A program made the translations under genes and the position numbers. From Bacillota bacterium (GTDB taxonomy: Bacteria > Bacillota > Clostridia > Lachnospirales > Lachnospiraceae): 29,135 bases of DNA. Where the stretch lies: positions 1-29,135 of the forward strand of contig JAEWMB010000035.1 of NCBI GenBank assembly GCA_023457255.1, given 5' to 3'. Of the stretch, positions 1 through 7,192 are shown one piece after another. How positions within the stretch are numbered: position 1 is the first letter of the stretch; every line of letters begins with the position of its first letter. The notes under the pieces are model-generated. The model worked only from the letters and a program-made list of their open reading frames with translations, did no database searches and was not told the DNA's origin.

Positions 1-126
1 TCAAGATAAGATATCCCATAACGAAAGTTAGTAAGACCCCTGAAAGACGATCAGGTTGATAGGACAAAGGTGGAAGTGTGGCAACACATGCAGCTGATTG
101 TTACTAATCGGTCGAGGGCTTAACCT
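1..126 (+). rRNA. 23S ribosomal RNA, 3' end (partial)
   Basis: The first ~126 bases match the highly conserved 3' end of bacterial 23S rRNA. Recognisable pieces are AAGACCCCTGAAAGACGATC, the GTGGCAACACATGCAGCTGA block, and the terminal GTTACTAATCGGTCGAGGGC followed by TTAACC. The gene begins before the window, so only the last few percent is seen. The mature 3' end is placed near 125-126 by analogy with Firmicutes 23S genes, which end just after the CTTAACC block. Tandem terminators lie about 170-225 bases downstream, as expected for the end of an rrn transcript. No tRNA or 5S gene follows. Confidence 0.95.
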
Positions 127-293
127 AGAAGGTTTGTTTTACCCATTCAATGTGAAGTTATTAAAGAGAATATGGAAAGAGGATAGTGAAGAATGAGAGA
201 ATCTCTTGTTGTTTACTATTTTTTTGTTTCGAATAGAAAAAGTATTAGAGACATGTTTTCATGTTTCTATATAATAATCCGGATAATTCAAAG
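127..293 (+). other. rRNA operon trailer with processing-type hairpins, no 5S gene
   Basis: This AT-rich spacer between the 23S end and the terminators was read for a 5S rRNA. The conserved 5S blocks (ACACCCGTTCCCAT-like and GAACACGGAAGTTAAG-like) are absent here and up to the first protein gene. A hairpin is visible at 247-255 pairing with 260-268 (AGAGACATG with CATGTTTCT, one wobble), plus weaker GAGA/TCTC self-complementarity near 200-215. I take it as rRNA trailer that is removed on processing. Confidence 0.6.
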
Positions 294-321
294 GAAACTG
301 TGGATAACAGTTTCTTTTTTT
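294..321 (+). terminator. rho-independent terminator 1 of the rRNA operon
   Basis: A perfect 8-bp stem, GAAACTGT (294-301) with ACAGTTTC (307-314), has a 5-base loop and is followed by seven T. It is the first of two near-identical terminators placed back to back, a usual arrangement after highly transcribed rrn operons. The centre of the hairpin also spells a perfect DnaA box (see findings). Confidence 0.88.
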
Positions 322-325
322 CTGT

Positions 326-350
326 AGAGCTGTGGATAACAGCTCTTTTT
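326..350 (+). terminator. rho-independent terminator 2 of the rRNA operon
   Basis: A perfect 8-bp stem, AGAGCTGT (326-333) with ACAGCTCT (339-346), is followed by a T tract (346-350). It shares the core CTGTGGATAACAG with terminator 1, 32 bases upstream, while the outer stem bases differ in a paired way. The two are therefore structurally conserved copies. Confidence 0.85.
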
Positions 351-409
351 AAATTATTAGGAAATTCCTCAAATCAAAAAACAGTGTACAATAGTATTGA
401 AATAAAAAA

Positions 410-492
410 TGTACCGAAGTAGGATACGCACTCGTGAGATTGGAGGAATGCCGTAAAACGGCTGCACCCGGCCGTTAGAAGATAGAGATATT
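410..492. other. GC-richer intergenic segment with two mutually exclusive hairpins
   Basis: In an otherwise very AT-rich spacer, about 410-490 is GC-richer and structured. GCCGT (450-454) pairs with ACGGC (458-462) across three A. Alternatively AACGGC (457-462) pairs with GCCGTT (471-476), so the same ACGGC can join only one helix at a time. No known RNA family is recognised. A 76-codon reading frame on the minus strand (599-369) spans it, but I see no domain or good ribosome binding site and do not call it a gene. Confidence 0.4.
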
Positions 493-654
493 CTTTGCTG
501 ATGAATAGAAGTAATTTCCATCAATTTAAATCGATCTATATTCTTATTGAACAATAATTTATACAATCTTATAAAAACTAAATCCTTTTGGTAAATCATT
601 TTACAAGCCTAGTTCCCTTTTTCATATGAGCAACTCGACACAAAATATGAAAAT

Positions 655-683
655 GTGACAAATTAAATGGTCATGCATATATT
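655..683 (+). promoter_or_regulatory. candidate vegetative promoter for the first glycan genes
   Basis: GTGACA (655-660), a 17-base spacer and TATATT (678-683) lie 30 bases before the glycosyltransferase start. A second -10-like TATAAT follows at about 689-694 without a good -35. The preceding transcript ends at the rrn terminators, so a promoter is needed somewhere here. Confidence 0.45.
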
Positions 684-712
684 AAAGTATAATTTAGTAA
701 GGGGGTACTAGG

Positions 713-1417
713 ATGCTCAAAAAAAAGATTGTTATATTTAATATTCCTTTTAACAATATGAAATATAATCCTGACAGACTAACAAAAGAATGGATTATTT
801 CACGTATGGATATATTCTTTTGCTACACCTTAAGATCGCTTCGATGCCAAACAAATCAAAATTATGAAGCATTTATCAACTGTGACGGAGAGTCAATGAA
901 CATAATCCATGAGGTTTTAATGGAACGAGAAACACTTCCATCCAATATACACTTTATAGATTTTAAGAAGAATACTGCTTTCATCAATGAAGCTGCGAAG
1001 GACTATGAGTGTTTTTATCTGGTCAGAATCGATTCGGATAATTTGTATCATAAGGACTTTGTACAAAAACTATATGATTTAGAACCGGCACCCGAAACAG
1101 AAGCACTATTATGCCAGCATGGATATTTACTGGATACTAAATCCAATCAACTAGCCTATATGTTTCATCCTTCCCCTTCCTACTATACTTTTCTTTATAA
1201 AACAAATGAGTTTCGATTTGGTAAAAGGTATGCACTCAAATCTCATACAAAGGTGATTTCGGATTTTAAGGTTGAATTATTAAATGACTATTACTATATT
1301 ACAACAATTACTGGAGAAAATGTATTGTTTGCTCCAAGGCATATGTTAGGGAAGAAGTTAGTCGAAGAGGGGAAGAGAAAGAAAATATTTACTGATTTTG
1401 GACTAATTCATAAATGA
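713..1417 (+). CDS. glycosyltransferase, putative rhamnosyltransferase type
   Basis: A 234-residue cytosolic protein with no signal peptide or membrane segment. The N-terminal half has the pattern of the bacterial putative rhamnosyltransferase family (a GT-A-like group). After a short beta strand (KIVIFNIPF) comes a W..SRM....CYTLRSLRCQTNQNYEAFINCDG stretch, recognised in outline here: residues act as start-of-fold, SLR-Q-T and an acidic DG. An R-I-D-S-D-N motif around residues 106-111 is the likely DxD metal and nucleotide-sugar site. The start follows a GGGGG purine run with suitable spacing. The stop lies 18 bases before the next start, so it is co-transcribed with the dehydratase. The sugar transferred cannot be read from the sequence; rhamnose is only the family label. 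Confidence 0.65.
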   Translation: MLKKKIVIFNIPFNNMKYNPDRLTKEWIISRMDIFFCYTLRSLRCQTNQNYEAFINCDGESMNIIHEVLMERETLPSNIHFIDFKKNTAFINEAAKDYECFYLVRIDSDNLYHKDFVQKLYDLEPAPETEALLCQHGYLLDTKSNQLAYMFHPSPSYYTFLYKTNEFRFGKRYALKSHTKVISDFKVELLNDYYYITTITGENVLFAPRHMLGKKLVEEGKRKKIFTDFGLIHK

Positions 1418-1435
1418 CAATGGAGGTGATATTGT

Positions 1436-2437
1436 ATGTATCAAAATAAGATTATTCTGGTAACCGGTGGAACAGGGTCGTGGGGAAGAGAACTTGTAAA
1501 ACAGCTTCTTGATAAAAATCCGAAAGAAATCCGTATTTTTTCAAGAGGGGAACAAAAGCAAGTCACGATGAAACGTGAGTTTAACAATAGTAAGTTAAAT
1601 TTTATTATCGGTGATATCAGGGATCTCCAAGCGATTGAGGAAGCGAGCAGGGGAGTTGATTATATCTTCCATTTGGCTGCGTTAAAGCATGTACCGATTT
1701 GTGAAGATCAGCCGGAGGAAGCAGTAAAAACAAATATTCTTGGAATACGGAATTTAATTAAAGCGAGTTTAGATAATCAAATTAAAAAGTTTATCTATGT
1801 CTCAACCGATAAAGCGGTTGCTGCTCAAAACTTATATGGTATGACAAAAGCAGTTGGGGAGCGGCTGGTAATTCAAGCAAATAGGTATTCAGAAGCGACT
1901 AAGTTCGTATGTATTCGTGCCGGTAATGTGTTGGGTTCTAATGGAAGTGTAGTGCCATTTTTTATTGAACAGATTAAAAACGAGCATAAAGTAACGATTA
2001 CAAATAAAGATATGACAAGATTTTTTATTACATTACCCGAAGCAATTCAATTACTTTTTCAGGCTTCAGAATATAGCTATGGAGGAGAAATATTCGTAAT
2101 GCGTATGCCGGCCTATAAAATAATCGATGTTGCTAAAGTATTAATTGAAGATAGTAATGTGAAAAATGTAAGTGTGATAGAGATAGGTATGTTTGCAGGA
2201 GAAAAGCTGCATGAGGTTTTAATCTCAGAGAATGAATCTGGCCAAACCTTTTATTTTGATGAGAAGTATTTTATCATCATGCCAACCCTTTCTTTACCTG
2301 GATTAATAAATTATTACAAGGAGAAAGGACTTAAAAAAGTATCATTTAAAAGCTATTCCTCGAATGATTCTGTATTAGAGAAAGCGGGAGTGAAAGACCT
2401 ACTTGTGAAGGGTAACTTTTTAAATAAGAAACAATAG
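1436..2437 (+). CDS. UDP-N-acetylglucosamine 4,6-dehydratase-like SDR (PseB/CapE/FlaA1 type)
   Basis: An extended short-chain dehydrogenase of 333 residues. The Rossmann motif is TGGTGSWG (residues 10-17). The conserved HLAALKHVP block lies at 79-87. STDKA (123-127) and Y134-x3-K138 form the active site. This S-T-D-K plus YG-T-K pattern is typical of soluble UDP-GlcNAc 4,6-dehydratases (PseB inverting, CapE/WbjB), which make UDP-4-keto-6-deoxy-HexNAc for capsule, O-antigen or flagellin sugars. The start has an excellent GGAGGTGAT ribosome binding site. It is the second gene of a two-gene unit and converges on an RmlD-like reductase that could act on its keto product. Dehydratase and dehydratase/epimerase cannot be told apart here. 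Confidence 0.82.
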   Translation: MYQNKIILVTGGTGSWGRELVKQLLDKNPKEIRIFSRGEQKQVTMKREFNNSKLNFIIGDIRDLQAIEEASRGVDYIFHLAALKHVPICEDQPEEAVKTNILGIRNLIKASLDNQIKKFIYVSTDKAVAAQNLYGMTKAVGERLVIQANRYSEATKFVCIRAGNVLGSNGSVVPFFIEQIKNEHKVTITNKDMTRFFITLPEAIQLLFQASEYSYGGEIFVMRMPAYKIIDVAKVLIEDSNVKNVSVIEIGMFAGEKLHEVLISENESGQTFYFDEKYFIIMPTLSLPGLINYYKEKGLKKVSFKSYSSNDSVLEKAGVKDLLVKGNFLNKKQ

Positions 2438-2477
2438 GACTTAGCAGTTACCTCCTATGTATCCTCTGGGTGAAATA

Positions 2478-2517
2478 AAAACCAGGTCCTAGATTTTGAA
2501 TTCTATGATCTGGTTTT
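2478..2517. terminator. bidirectional terminator between convergent genes
   Basis: AAAACCAG (2478-2485) pairs with CTGGTTTT (2510-2517), and the inner part (TAGA/TTCTA-like) extends the stem. A T-rich tail follows on the + strand, and an A-rich flank gives a T-rich tail on the - strand. It lies exactly between the + dehydratase stop and the - reductase stop, so it can serve both. Confidence 0.75.
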
Positions 2518-2543
2518 CCATGATATATGACTAGAATTCCACC

Positions 2544-3395
2544 TTATTTATAATGAGCATAAAGTTCTGAGTGTTCTTCTACCCATTGCTTCAGCTCTGT
2601 TATCATTTCGTTATAATCCGGTACTTGAAAATTAAAATCGGTTCGTGTATTTACTAATTGTTTATTACAGTAACGGACTTCCACTGGGTTAATGATAAGA
2701 GAATTTTTTTGAAAGATTTCTTTGAAAAGTAAAAGCAGCTCGAATTTTGATATAGACTCTTTTGGAACGAGATGATATAGACCGGTAATATTGTGTAAGA
2801 TTGAAAATTCAATTGCTTTGGCAAGTTCAATCGTAGTAATACCATTCCAATAGACATTGCTATATCCGGTAAGTGGCTGTGTTTGTTTCATAAACCAGTT
2901 GAATAATCCAATTCCATTTGGATTATTGTCAGGTCCTATAATAGACATTCGAAATGTCAAATCTTTTTCATTCTTTAATTCCCCAATTGATTTTACCCGA
3001 TCATAAAAAAGCTCGCCATCTGCAAGAGAATTTTCGTAGTATGGCGGATGATTCCCGGAAAAAACACAATCGGTGCTTAGCTGAATTATTTTCGTTTGTT
3101 TGTCTTTATAGTAGTCTTCTAAAAAATGTGGGAGATAAGCATTCACAAATACGGCTTTTGCCTTGTGTTCTTCACAATCCTTAATTAATAAACCAATACA
3201 GTTTATTACCAAATCAAATTTGTGGGAATTAAGGAATTCGGTGAATCGTAAGGTATCTTGGATATCCATAATAACCGTCTCTGAATTCAATGGTTTATGA
3301 CCGGAGAGAGTAAATATGTGATATCCCTTTTCTTTCAGATAGGTTGCGATTACATGTCCGGCCATTCCATTGGCACCAAGGATAAGTATGTTCAT
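2544..3395 (-). CDS. RmlD-like NAD(P)H-dependent sugar-nucleotide reductase (SDR)
   Basis: A 283-residue extended SDR of the dTDP-4-dehydrorhamnose reductase superfamily. The nucleotide-binding motif GANGMAG is at residues 7-13, the STDCVFSG block (STDYVFDG in RmlD) at 107-114, and the catalytic pair is Y131-x3-K135. The start at 3395 was chosen because GGAGGG sits five bases upstream and the Rossmann strand MNILILG begins at once; an upstream in-frame ATG (3437) has no ribosome binding site. It is the only - strand gene in the glycan region and converges on the 4,6-dehydratase. It may reduce the 4-keto-6-deoxy sugar made by that enzyme, as CapF/WbjC does for CapE/WbjB, but it lacks room for the extra cupin domain of CapF. 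The exact substrate is not known. Confidence 0.78.
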   Translation of the reverse strand: MNILILGANGMAGHVIATYLKEKGYHIFTLSGHKPLNSETVIMDIQDTLRFTEFLNSHKFDLVINCIGLLIKDCEEHKAKAVFVNAYLPHFLEDYYKDKQTKIIQLSTDCVFSGNHPPYYENSLADGELFYDRVKSIGELKNEKDLTFRMSIIGPDNNPNGIGLFNWFMKQTQPLTGYSNVYWNGITTIELAKAIEFSILHNITGLYHLVPKESISKFELLLLFKEIFQKNSLIINPVEVRYCNKQLVNTRTDFNFQVPDYNEMITELKQWVEEHSELYAHYK

Positions 3396-3626
3396 AGTAA
3401 CCCTCCATTCTGCTGCAACCCTTGATTGGTGTCGCATAATATTTACATATTAAATTGATGTTTCATGTGGATCTAAGAATTGTTGGTTACGATAATATAT
3501 GCGGACATCGCATTTAAAGTGCAGATTTTTAGCGATAAGACACGTGTTTCGGGAGATAAAATCGAATAATACAGAAAAATGTATCAGAGCAAAAGCTTGT
3601 TGCATATATTAAAAATAAACAGCGAG
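3396..3626. other. intergenic region between divergent reductase and ugd
   Basis: AT-rich spacer with no gene. ATCGC (3507-3511) can pair with GCGAT (3532-3536). TATATT at 3605-3610, in the context TGCATATATTAAA, repeats a string also found in front of the first glycosyltransferase (675-687), but no convincing -35 lies 17 bases before this copy. Promoters for both flanking genes should lie here; I cannot pin them down. Confidence 0.4.
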
Positions 3627-3715
3627 GCATACAGGTTTGTACTTGCGTGCCTCAAACTTGTAGATACGCATTGCCTTGGCAGCAAGGCAATGTACGTGTG
3701 CAGGGAAGGGGGATT
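3627..3715 (+). promoter_or_regulatory. structured 5' leader of ugd (leader copy A)
   Basis: Two hairpins precede the start. CAGGTTTG (3632-3639) pairs with CAAACTTG (3653-3660). A perfect 9-bp stem CATTGCCTT (3669-3677) pairs with AAGGCAATG (3684-3692). GCATAC (3627-3632) can pair with GTGTGC (3696-3701) to close a multibranch fold just before the GGGGG ribosome binding site. The loop of hairpin 1 contains GCGTGCC, which can also pair with GTGTGC, so a pseudoknot or switch is possible. The same leader, diverged but with the pairing kept, precedes the acetyltransferase at 8450. Confidence 0.6.
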
Positions 3716-3718
3716 CAT

Positions 3719-5026
3719 ATGAATATAGCGGTCGCGGGTACTGGGTATGTGGGTCTTGTTACAGGGGTATGTTTAGCGGAAATTGGTCATAACGTGATCT
3801 GTGTTGACATAGACGAAGCAAAGATAGCCGGAATGAAATCAGGGATTTCACCAATTTATGAACGGGATTTAGAGGATTTGTTAAAGAAAAACCTGGACAA
3901 TGGGAATTTAAACTTTACTGCGGATTATATAGAAGCATATTATAATGCGGATGTCATTTTTATTGGTGTAGGCACACCGGAAAAAGAGGATGGCTCAGCA
4001 TATCTTGATTACCTGTATCAAGTCTGTGGACAAATAGCATCATCCATCGAAAAGGATTGCTTAGTTGTAATTAAGTCGACGGTTCCGATTGGTACGAATG
4101 ATAAAGTCGAAGAGTTTTTTAAAGAAGTATTAAGGAAAGAAATTAAAGTGGAAGTAGCCTCGAATCCGGAATTCTTAGCGCAGGGAAGTGCTGTAAATGA
4201 TACTTTGAATGCGAGTCGTATTGTAATCGGAGTAGAAAGTAAATGGGCGGAAGAGATTCTTCGAAAGATCTATGAAAAGCTGCCTCAGCCCCTTGTTGTT
4301 ACAAATCGTCGAAATGCGGAAATGATAAAATATGCCTCCAATGATTTTTTGGCACTAAAAATATCCTATATGAATGAAATTGCTAATTTTTGTGAACTAA
4401 TTGGAGCAAATGTAGATGATGTCGCCTTGGGAATGAGTCTTGATCCACGAATTGGTGAACGCTTTTTACAAGCAGGGATAGGATATGGTGGCTCTTGTTT
4501 TCCTAAGGATACGAAGGCACTATATTGGTTAGGAAATGATTATGGATTTGAGTTTAAGACAATAAAAGCAGCAATTGAAATTAATGAAAGTCAGAGATAT
4601 AAGATATACCGAAAGTTAAGAACTCGTTTTCCTTCTTTCAAGGGGATCAAAATAGCGATTCTTGGTCTTACCTTTAAACCTGGAACCGATGATATACGGG
4701 AGGCACCTTCTATCAGTAATGTGAAACGCTTCTTAGAGGATGGTGCTATGTTAACGGTTTATGATCCGGTCGGTACAAAAAACTTTCAGAAAATAATAAC
4801 ATCGGATCACATATATTACGCAAGCAGTCCGATTGACGCCATACGGGATGCCCAGGTAGCAATTATCTTTACGGAATGGAATGAAATTAAAGCCTTAACG
4901 CCATATGAATTTAAAAACGCAATGAGAACTCCTATTATTTATGATGGAAGAAACTGCTATGATATTGCCGCATTTATAGATTCCGGAGTTGAATATCATT
5001 CGATAGGCCGAAAGAGTATAGAGTAG
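3719..5026 (+). CDS. ugd: UDP-glucose 6-dehydrogenase (Ugd/TuaD type)
   Basis: A 435-residue cytosolic enzyme that oxidises UDP-glucose to UDP-glucuronate with two NAD+. The N-terminal Rossmann motif is GTGYVG (residues 7-12). The SNPEFLAQGSAVND block is at 149-161, the conserved substrate lysine is in EMIKYASND (K204), and the catalytic cysteine is C260 in GIGYGGSCFPKDT. The LTFKPGTDDIREAPS block and the C-terminal nucleotide-binding domain are present, so the protein is full length. The start at 3719 has a GGGGG ribosome binding site; an in-frame ATG 72 bases upstream lies inside the structured leader and would add a non-homologous extension. The GTGYVGLVTG form favours UDP-glucose over UDP-GlcNAc as substrate, though close paralogues acting on other UDP-sugars exist. 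It starts the long glycan gene run. Confidence 0.93.
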   Translation: MNIAVAGTGYVGLVTGVCLAEIGHNVICVDIDEAKIAGMKSGISPIYERDLEDLLKKNLDNGNLNFTADYIEAYYNADVIFIGVGTPEKEDGSAYLDYLYQVCGQIASSIEKDCLVVIKSTVPIGTNDKVEEFFKEVLRKEIKVEVASNPEFLAQGSAVNDTLNASRIVIGVESKWAEEILRKIYEKLPQPLVVTNRRNAEMIKYASNDFLALKISYMNEIANFCELIGANVDDVALGMSLDPRIGERFLQAGIGYGGSCFPKDTKALYWLGNDYGFEFKTIKAAIEINESQRYKIYRKLRTRFPSFKGIKIAILGLTFKPGTDDIREAPSISNVKRFLEDGAMLTVYDPVGTKNFQKIITSDHIYYASSPIDAIRDAQVAIIFTEWNEIKALTPYEFKNAMRTPIIYDGRNCYDIAAFIDSGVEYHSIGRKSIE

Positions 5027-5082
5027 TAAGCCCAATAAGACTTTTTCTCATATTATGTCACATTATAGGGAATTAAATCATA

Positions 5083-5264
5083 ATATAACTTATCAGAAGC
5101 TGCGAAGCAGATTGTAATAAAAGGTGCGGACTATGCACCGTTAATCTGATGCTTGAAACATGAATTTGTTTCAAGCATATAACTTATCAGAAGCTGCGAA
5201 GCAGATTGTGATAAAAGGTGCGGATTATGCACCGCTAATCTGATGCTTGAAACAAGAAAATGTT
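5083..5264 (+). repeat. 94-bp tandem direct repeat with conserved RNA-like fold
   Basis: Copy 1 is 5083-5176 and copy 2 is 5177-5264 (slightly degenerate at its end), about 90% identical by eye. Each copy contains ATCAGA and TCTGAT that can close a three-way junction. Inside it are CTGC-GAA-GCAG and GGTGC..GCACC hairpins. ATGCTTGAAACA with TGTTTCAAGCAT follows: 12 bp and perfect in copy 1, shorter and bulged in copy 2. Most differences between copies fall in loops or linkers. It fills most of the gap between ugd and the next gene and ends 55 bases before that gene. No known riboswitch family is recognised. Confidence 0.85.
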
Positions 5265-5318
5265 TCGAAGACAGAACTGCATTAGTGCGGAATCAAATCA
5301 TATTTTGGGGGAGAGAAG

Positions 5319-5852
5319 ATGAGAAGAAAAGTGGGATTAGAGTTTCTTGTCAACGTTGTAATTCCACCAGGATTTATTTTAGGGGATTACAATAATTTTA
5401 AAGTTAGTATTTCATTAGATGAAAGTGATTTAGTAACCAATACCATAATTGATAACTATACCTGTGATGAAGATGAAATTTGTACCGCGATAAAAAATAT
5501 GGCAATCTTAACAGGTATGTTAAATTACAATGTTGTAATAGGAAATTTTAAACCGGCAGAACCAATTGACAGTGTAGTTAGCAGCATTACAACACAGTTT
5601 TCTTCCAGTGGGTTTTTACAAATTAGTAAAGTTTTACAGTGTTCCTTTAATGATGTGCCAGTAAGTACAGACTATTGGATTAGCTGTAAAAGGGGAGAAG
5701 AATTTATCATTTGTGCTGATGGAGAAAGCATCCGAAGAGACAGTAATAAGCAGTCATTTATGCGGATATTAAATAATCCGGATCAAATAAGGACGATAAG
5801 TGTCCCTTACAAAATAAGAATTTTTTCCGGAAGCCCAAAAAGGAATGATTAG
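5319..5852 (+). CDS. hypothetical protein, beta-rich, paralogue-like to the 11078 gene
   Basis: A 177-residue protein with no signal peptide or transmembrane segment. The start follows a GGGGGAGAG ribosome binding site. Predicted beta strands alternate along the length. An N-terminal V-V-I-P-P-G-F motif is followed around residue 64 by ILTGMLNYNVVIGNFKP. That motif order (V-x-I-P-x-G-F, then a hydrophobic L-x-G-x-L-x-Y-N-x-V stretch ending N-F-x-P) recurs in the protein at 11078, so I think the two are distant paralogues. The G-x-L-x-Y stretch loosely recalls the SPOCS/DUF3794 spore-protein domain, which is a weak inference. The gene lies within the glycan operon and overlaps or abuts the next glycosyltransferase. 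Function unknown; a structural or surface target of the glycan is possible. Confidence 0.7.
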   Translation: MRRKVGLEFLVNVVIPPGFILGDYNNFKVSISLDESDLVTNTIIDNYTCDEDEICTAIKNMAILTGMLNYNVVIGNFKPAEPIDSVVSSITTQFSSSGFLQISKVLQCSFNDVPVSTDYWISCKRGEEFIICADGESIRRDSNKQSFMRILNNPDQIRTISVPYKIRIFSGSPKRND

Positions 5853-5853
5853 G

Positions 5854-7089
5854 ATGGAATATGTGATTATACTGACTCATACGCAGATAGAGTTTGATAG
5901 CCGTATCAGAAGGCAGCTTAGTACGCTAAGCAAGAAATATAGTATTTTACTGTGCTGTAAAAAGGGAAGTGGTGACAATCTAAGTTTTTTACCTCCCAAC
6001 GTCCAATATTTTTTTTATGAAGAAATGGTGTGCCAGCTAGGGAAAAGACTCTTAGAAGTTTATATTGATAAGGATCCGGATGGTTTATATTATCTATCTC
6101 AGTTTCATTGCCGTTTAAAAATAAATATGAGTGCCTATGCGGCATATGAAGCTTATCGGGTTGATTTTGTTACTGCATATAAGAAGATATATGATTATGT
6201 TCAAAAAAATAATATTAAAGTAAGTTTAATAATTGCGAATGATGTATTTGTATTGCCTATAGCAGTCCGAATGAAAAAATATATAAAAGCTGCGAATCCT
6301 AGAGTAAAACTGCTTGGAGATATGCATGAGGTTCATTTTGATTACCTTGGAAATGAGGCAGATACGAATCAGAAGGTCCGTACATGGCTTTGTGATACGT
6401 TTTTACCAAAATGTGATTTGATTTCTTCAGTTTCCGATTGGGGAGTTCAGCTTTATAGTGAACGATATCATAACATTCCGGTTGTTAGTATCCGAAATGT
6501 AGCGGAATATCAAGAAATCTTTCCAAATAAAGTGGGAGAATATATCAGGTTAATCCACGTAGGCAATGCACAAAAAGCGAGAAGAATTGAAGAAATGATA
6601 AAGCTTATGGATTATCTGGAACCAAGGTTCTTACTAGATATGTATCTCGTGTCAAGCAATGAGGCTGCTTCCCTTTATATCAAGGAATTGGATACACTGA
6701 TTATACAAAAGGGACTTCAAAATAGAATTCGTATCCTAGAACCTGTTGTTTCAGAGCAACTGATAAAAACGATAAACCAATATGATATTGGTATCTTTTA
6801 TATTGAGCCAATCATTGGAAATCACAAATATATATTACCGAATAAATTATTTGAATTTATTCAAGGAAGGGTAGGTGTTGTGACAACACCGGTATTTTCC
6901 ATGAAGGAAATTATAGAAACTTACGAAGTTGGTAAAGTTCCTATTGATTATTCTCTGGAGAACTTTTCAAAAGCAGTGGCAGAGGTCGCAGGTCATATCG
7001 ATTATTACAAAGAAAAATCCAATATTGCTGCAAAAGCACTAAATACAGCAATGGAATGGAATGTGATTCTAAATTATTTAGAGGAATAG
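5854..7089 (+). CDS. glycosyltransferase, GT-B fold (GT4-like)
   Basis: About 411 residues, cytosolic, no signal peptide. The N-terminal half has a THTQIEFDSRIRRQ donor-domain opening seen in GT4-type enzymes, and LLGDMHEVHFDY lies mid-protein. The C-terminal domain starts near IRLIHVGNAQKARR and carries YILPNKLFEFIQGRVGVVTT, the usual PxKLFEy..G.PVV donor-sugar site of GT-B enzymes. The start is ambiguous: ATG at 5845 overlaps the previous stop and directly abuts the AAAAGGA ribosome binding site, whereas ATG at 5854 has workable spacing and is preferred. Translational coupling to the upstream gene is likely. Donor and acceptor are unknown. Confidence 0.75.
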   Translation: MEYVIILTHTQIEFDSRIRRQLSTLSKKYSILLCCKKGSGDNLSFLPPNVQYFFYEEMVCQLGKRLLEVYIDKDPDGLYYLSQFHCRLKINMSAYAAYEAYRVDFVTAYKKIYDYVQKNNIKVSLIIANDVFVLPIAVRMKKYIKAANPRVKLLGDMHEVHFDYLGNEADTNQKVRTWLCDTFLPKCDLISSVSDWGVQLYSERYHNIPVVSIRNVAEYQEIFPNKVGEYIRLIHVGNAQKARRIEEMIKLMDYLEPRFLLDMYLVSSNEAASLYIKELDTLIIQKGLQNRIRILEPVVSEQLIKTINQYDIGIFYIEPIIGNHKYILPNKLFEFIQGRVGVVTTPVFSMKEIIETYEVGKVPIDYSLENFSKAVAEVAGHIDYYKEKSNIAAKALNTAMEWNVILNYLEE

Positions 7090-7163
7090 TGGAAGAGGTA
7101 AAAGTATATACGGAAGTTCATACAACAGTGTTAAAGTATCCCTTTCCACATTTTGATCTTTAG

Positions 7164-7192
7164 TGTGCGATAGCATGCAGATGGGAGTTAGG
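7164..7192 (+). promoter_or_regulatory. hairpin plus ATGGGAGTT leader motif (aminotransferase)
   Basis: TGTGC (7164-7168) pairs with GCATG (7173-7177), including two wobbles, across GATA. Three bases later comes ATGGGAGTT, then AGG and the ATG start at 7193. The GGGAG is the ribosome binding site; the ATG that contains it is in frame with the real start (12 bases apart). The same layout occurs before three other genes in this window. Confidence 0.55.

Noticed and set aside
369..599. 76-codon reading frame on the minus strand downstream of the rRNA operon
   Set aside because: No recognisable domain, no convincing ribosome binding site, and it covers a patch that looks structured. More likely non-coding.
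2954..3184. 76-codon + strand frame inside the RmlD-like gene
   Set aside because: Antisense shadow of a well-supported coding gene, with no independent evidence.
5083..5264. CRISPR array or hammerhead ribozyme in the 94-bp repeat
   Set aside because: Only two copies and no spacers between them, so not CRISPR. CTGATG..GAAAC recalls a hammerhead core, but the CUGANGA box is broken and stem I does not pair.
7163..7192. Upstream ATGs as true starts of the aminotransferase and similar genes
   Set aside because: The first ATG overlaps the GGGAG ribosome binding site and lies next to a hairpin, and family homologues begin at the second ATG. Kept only as a possibility in the findings.
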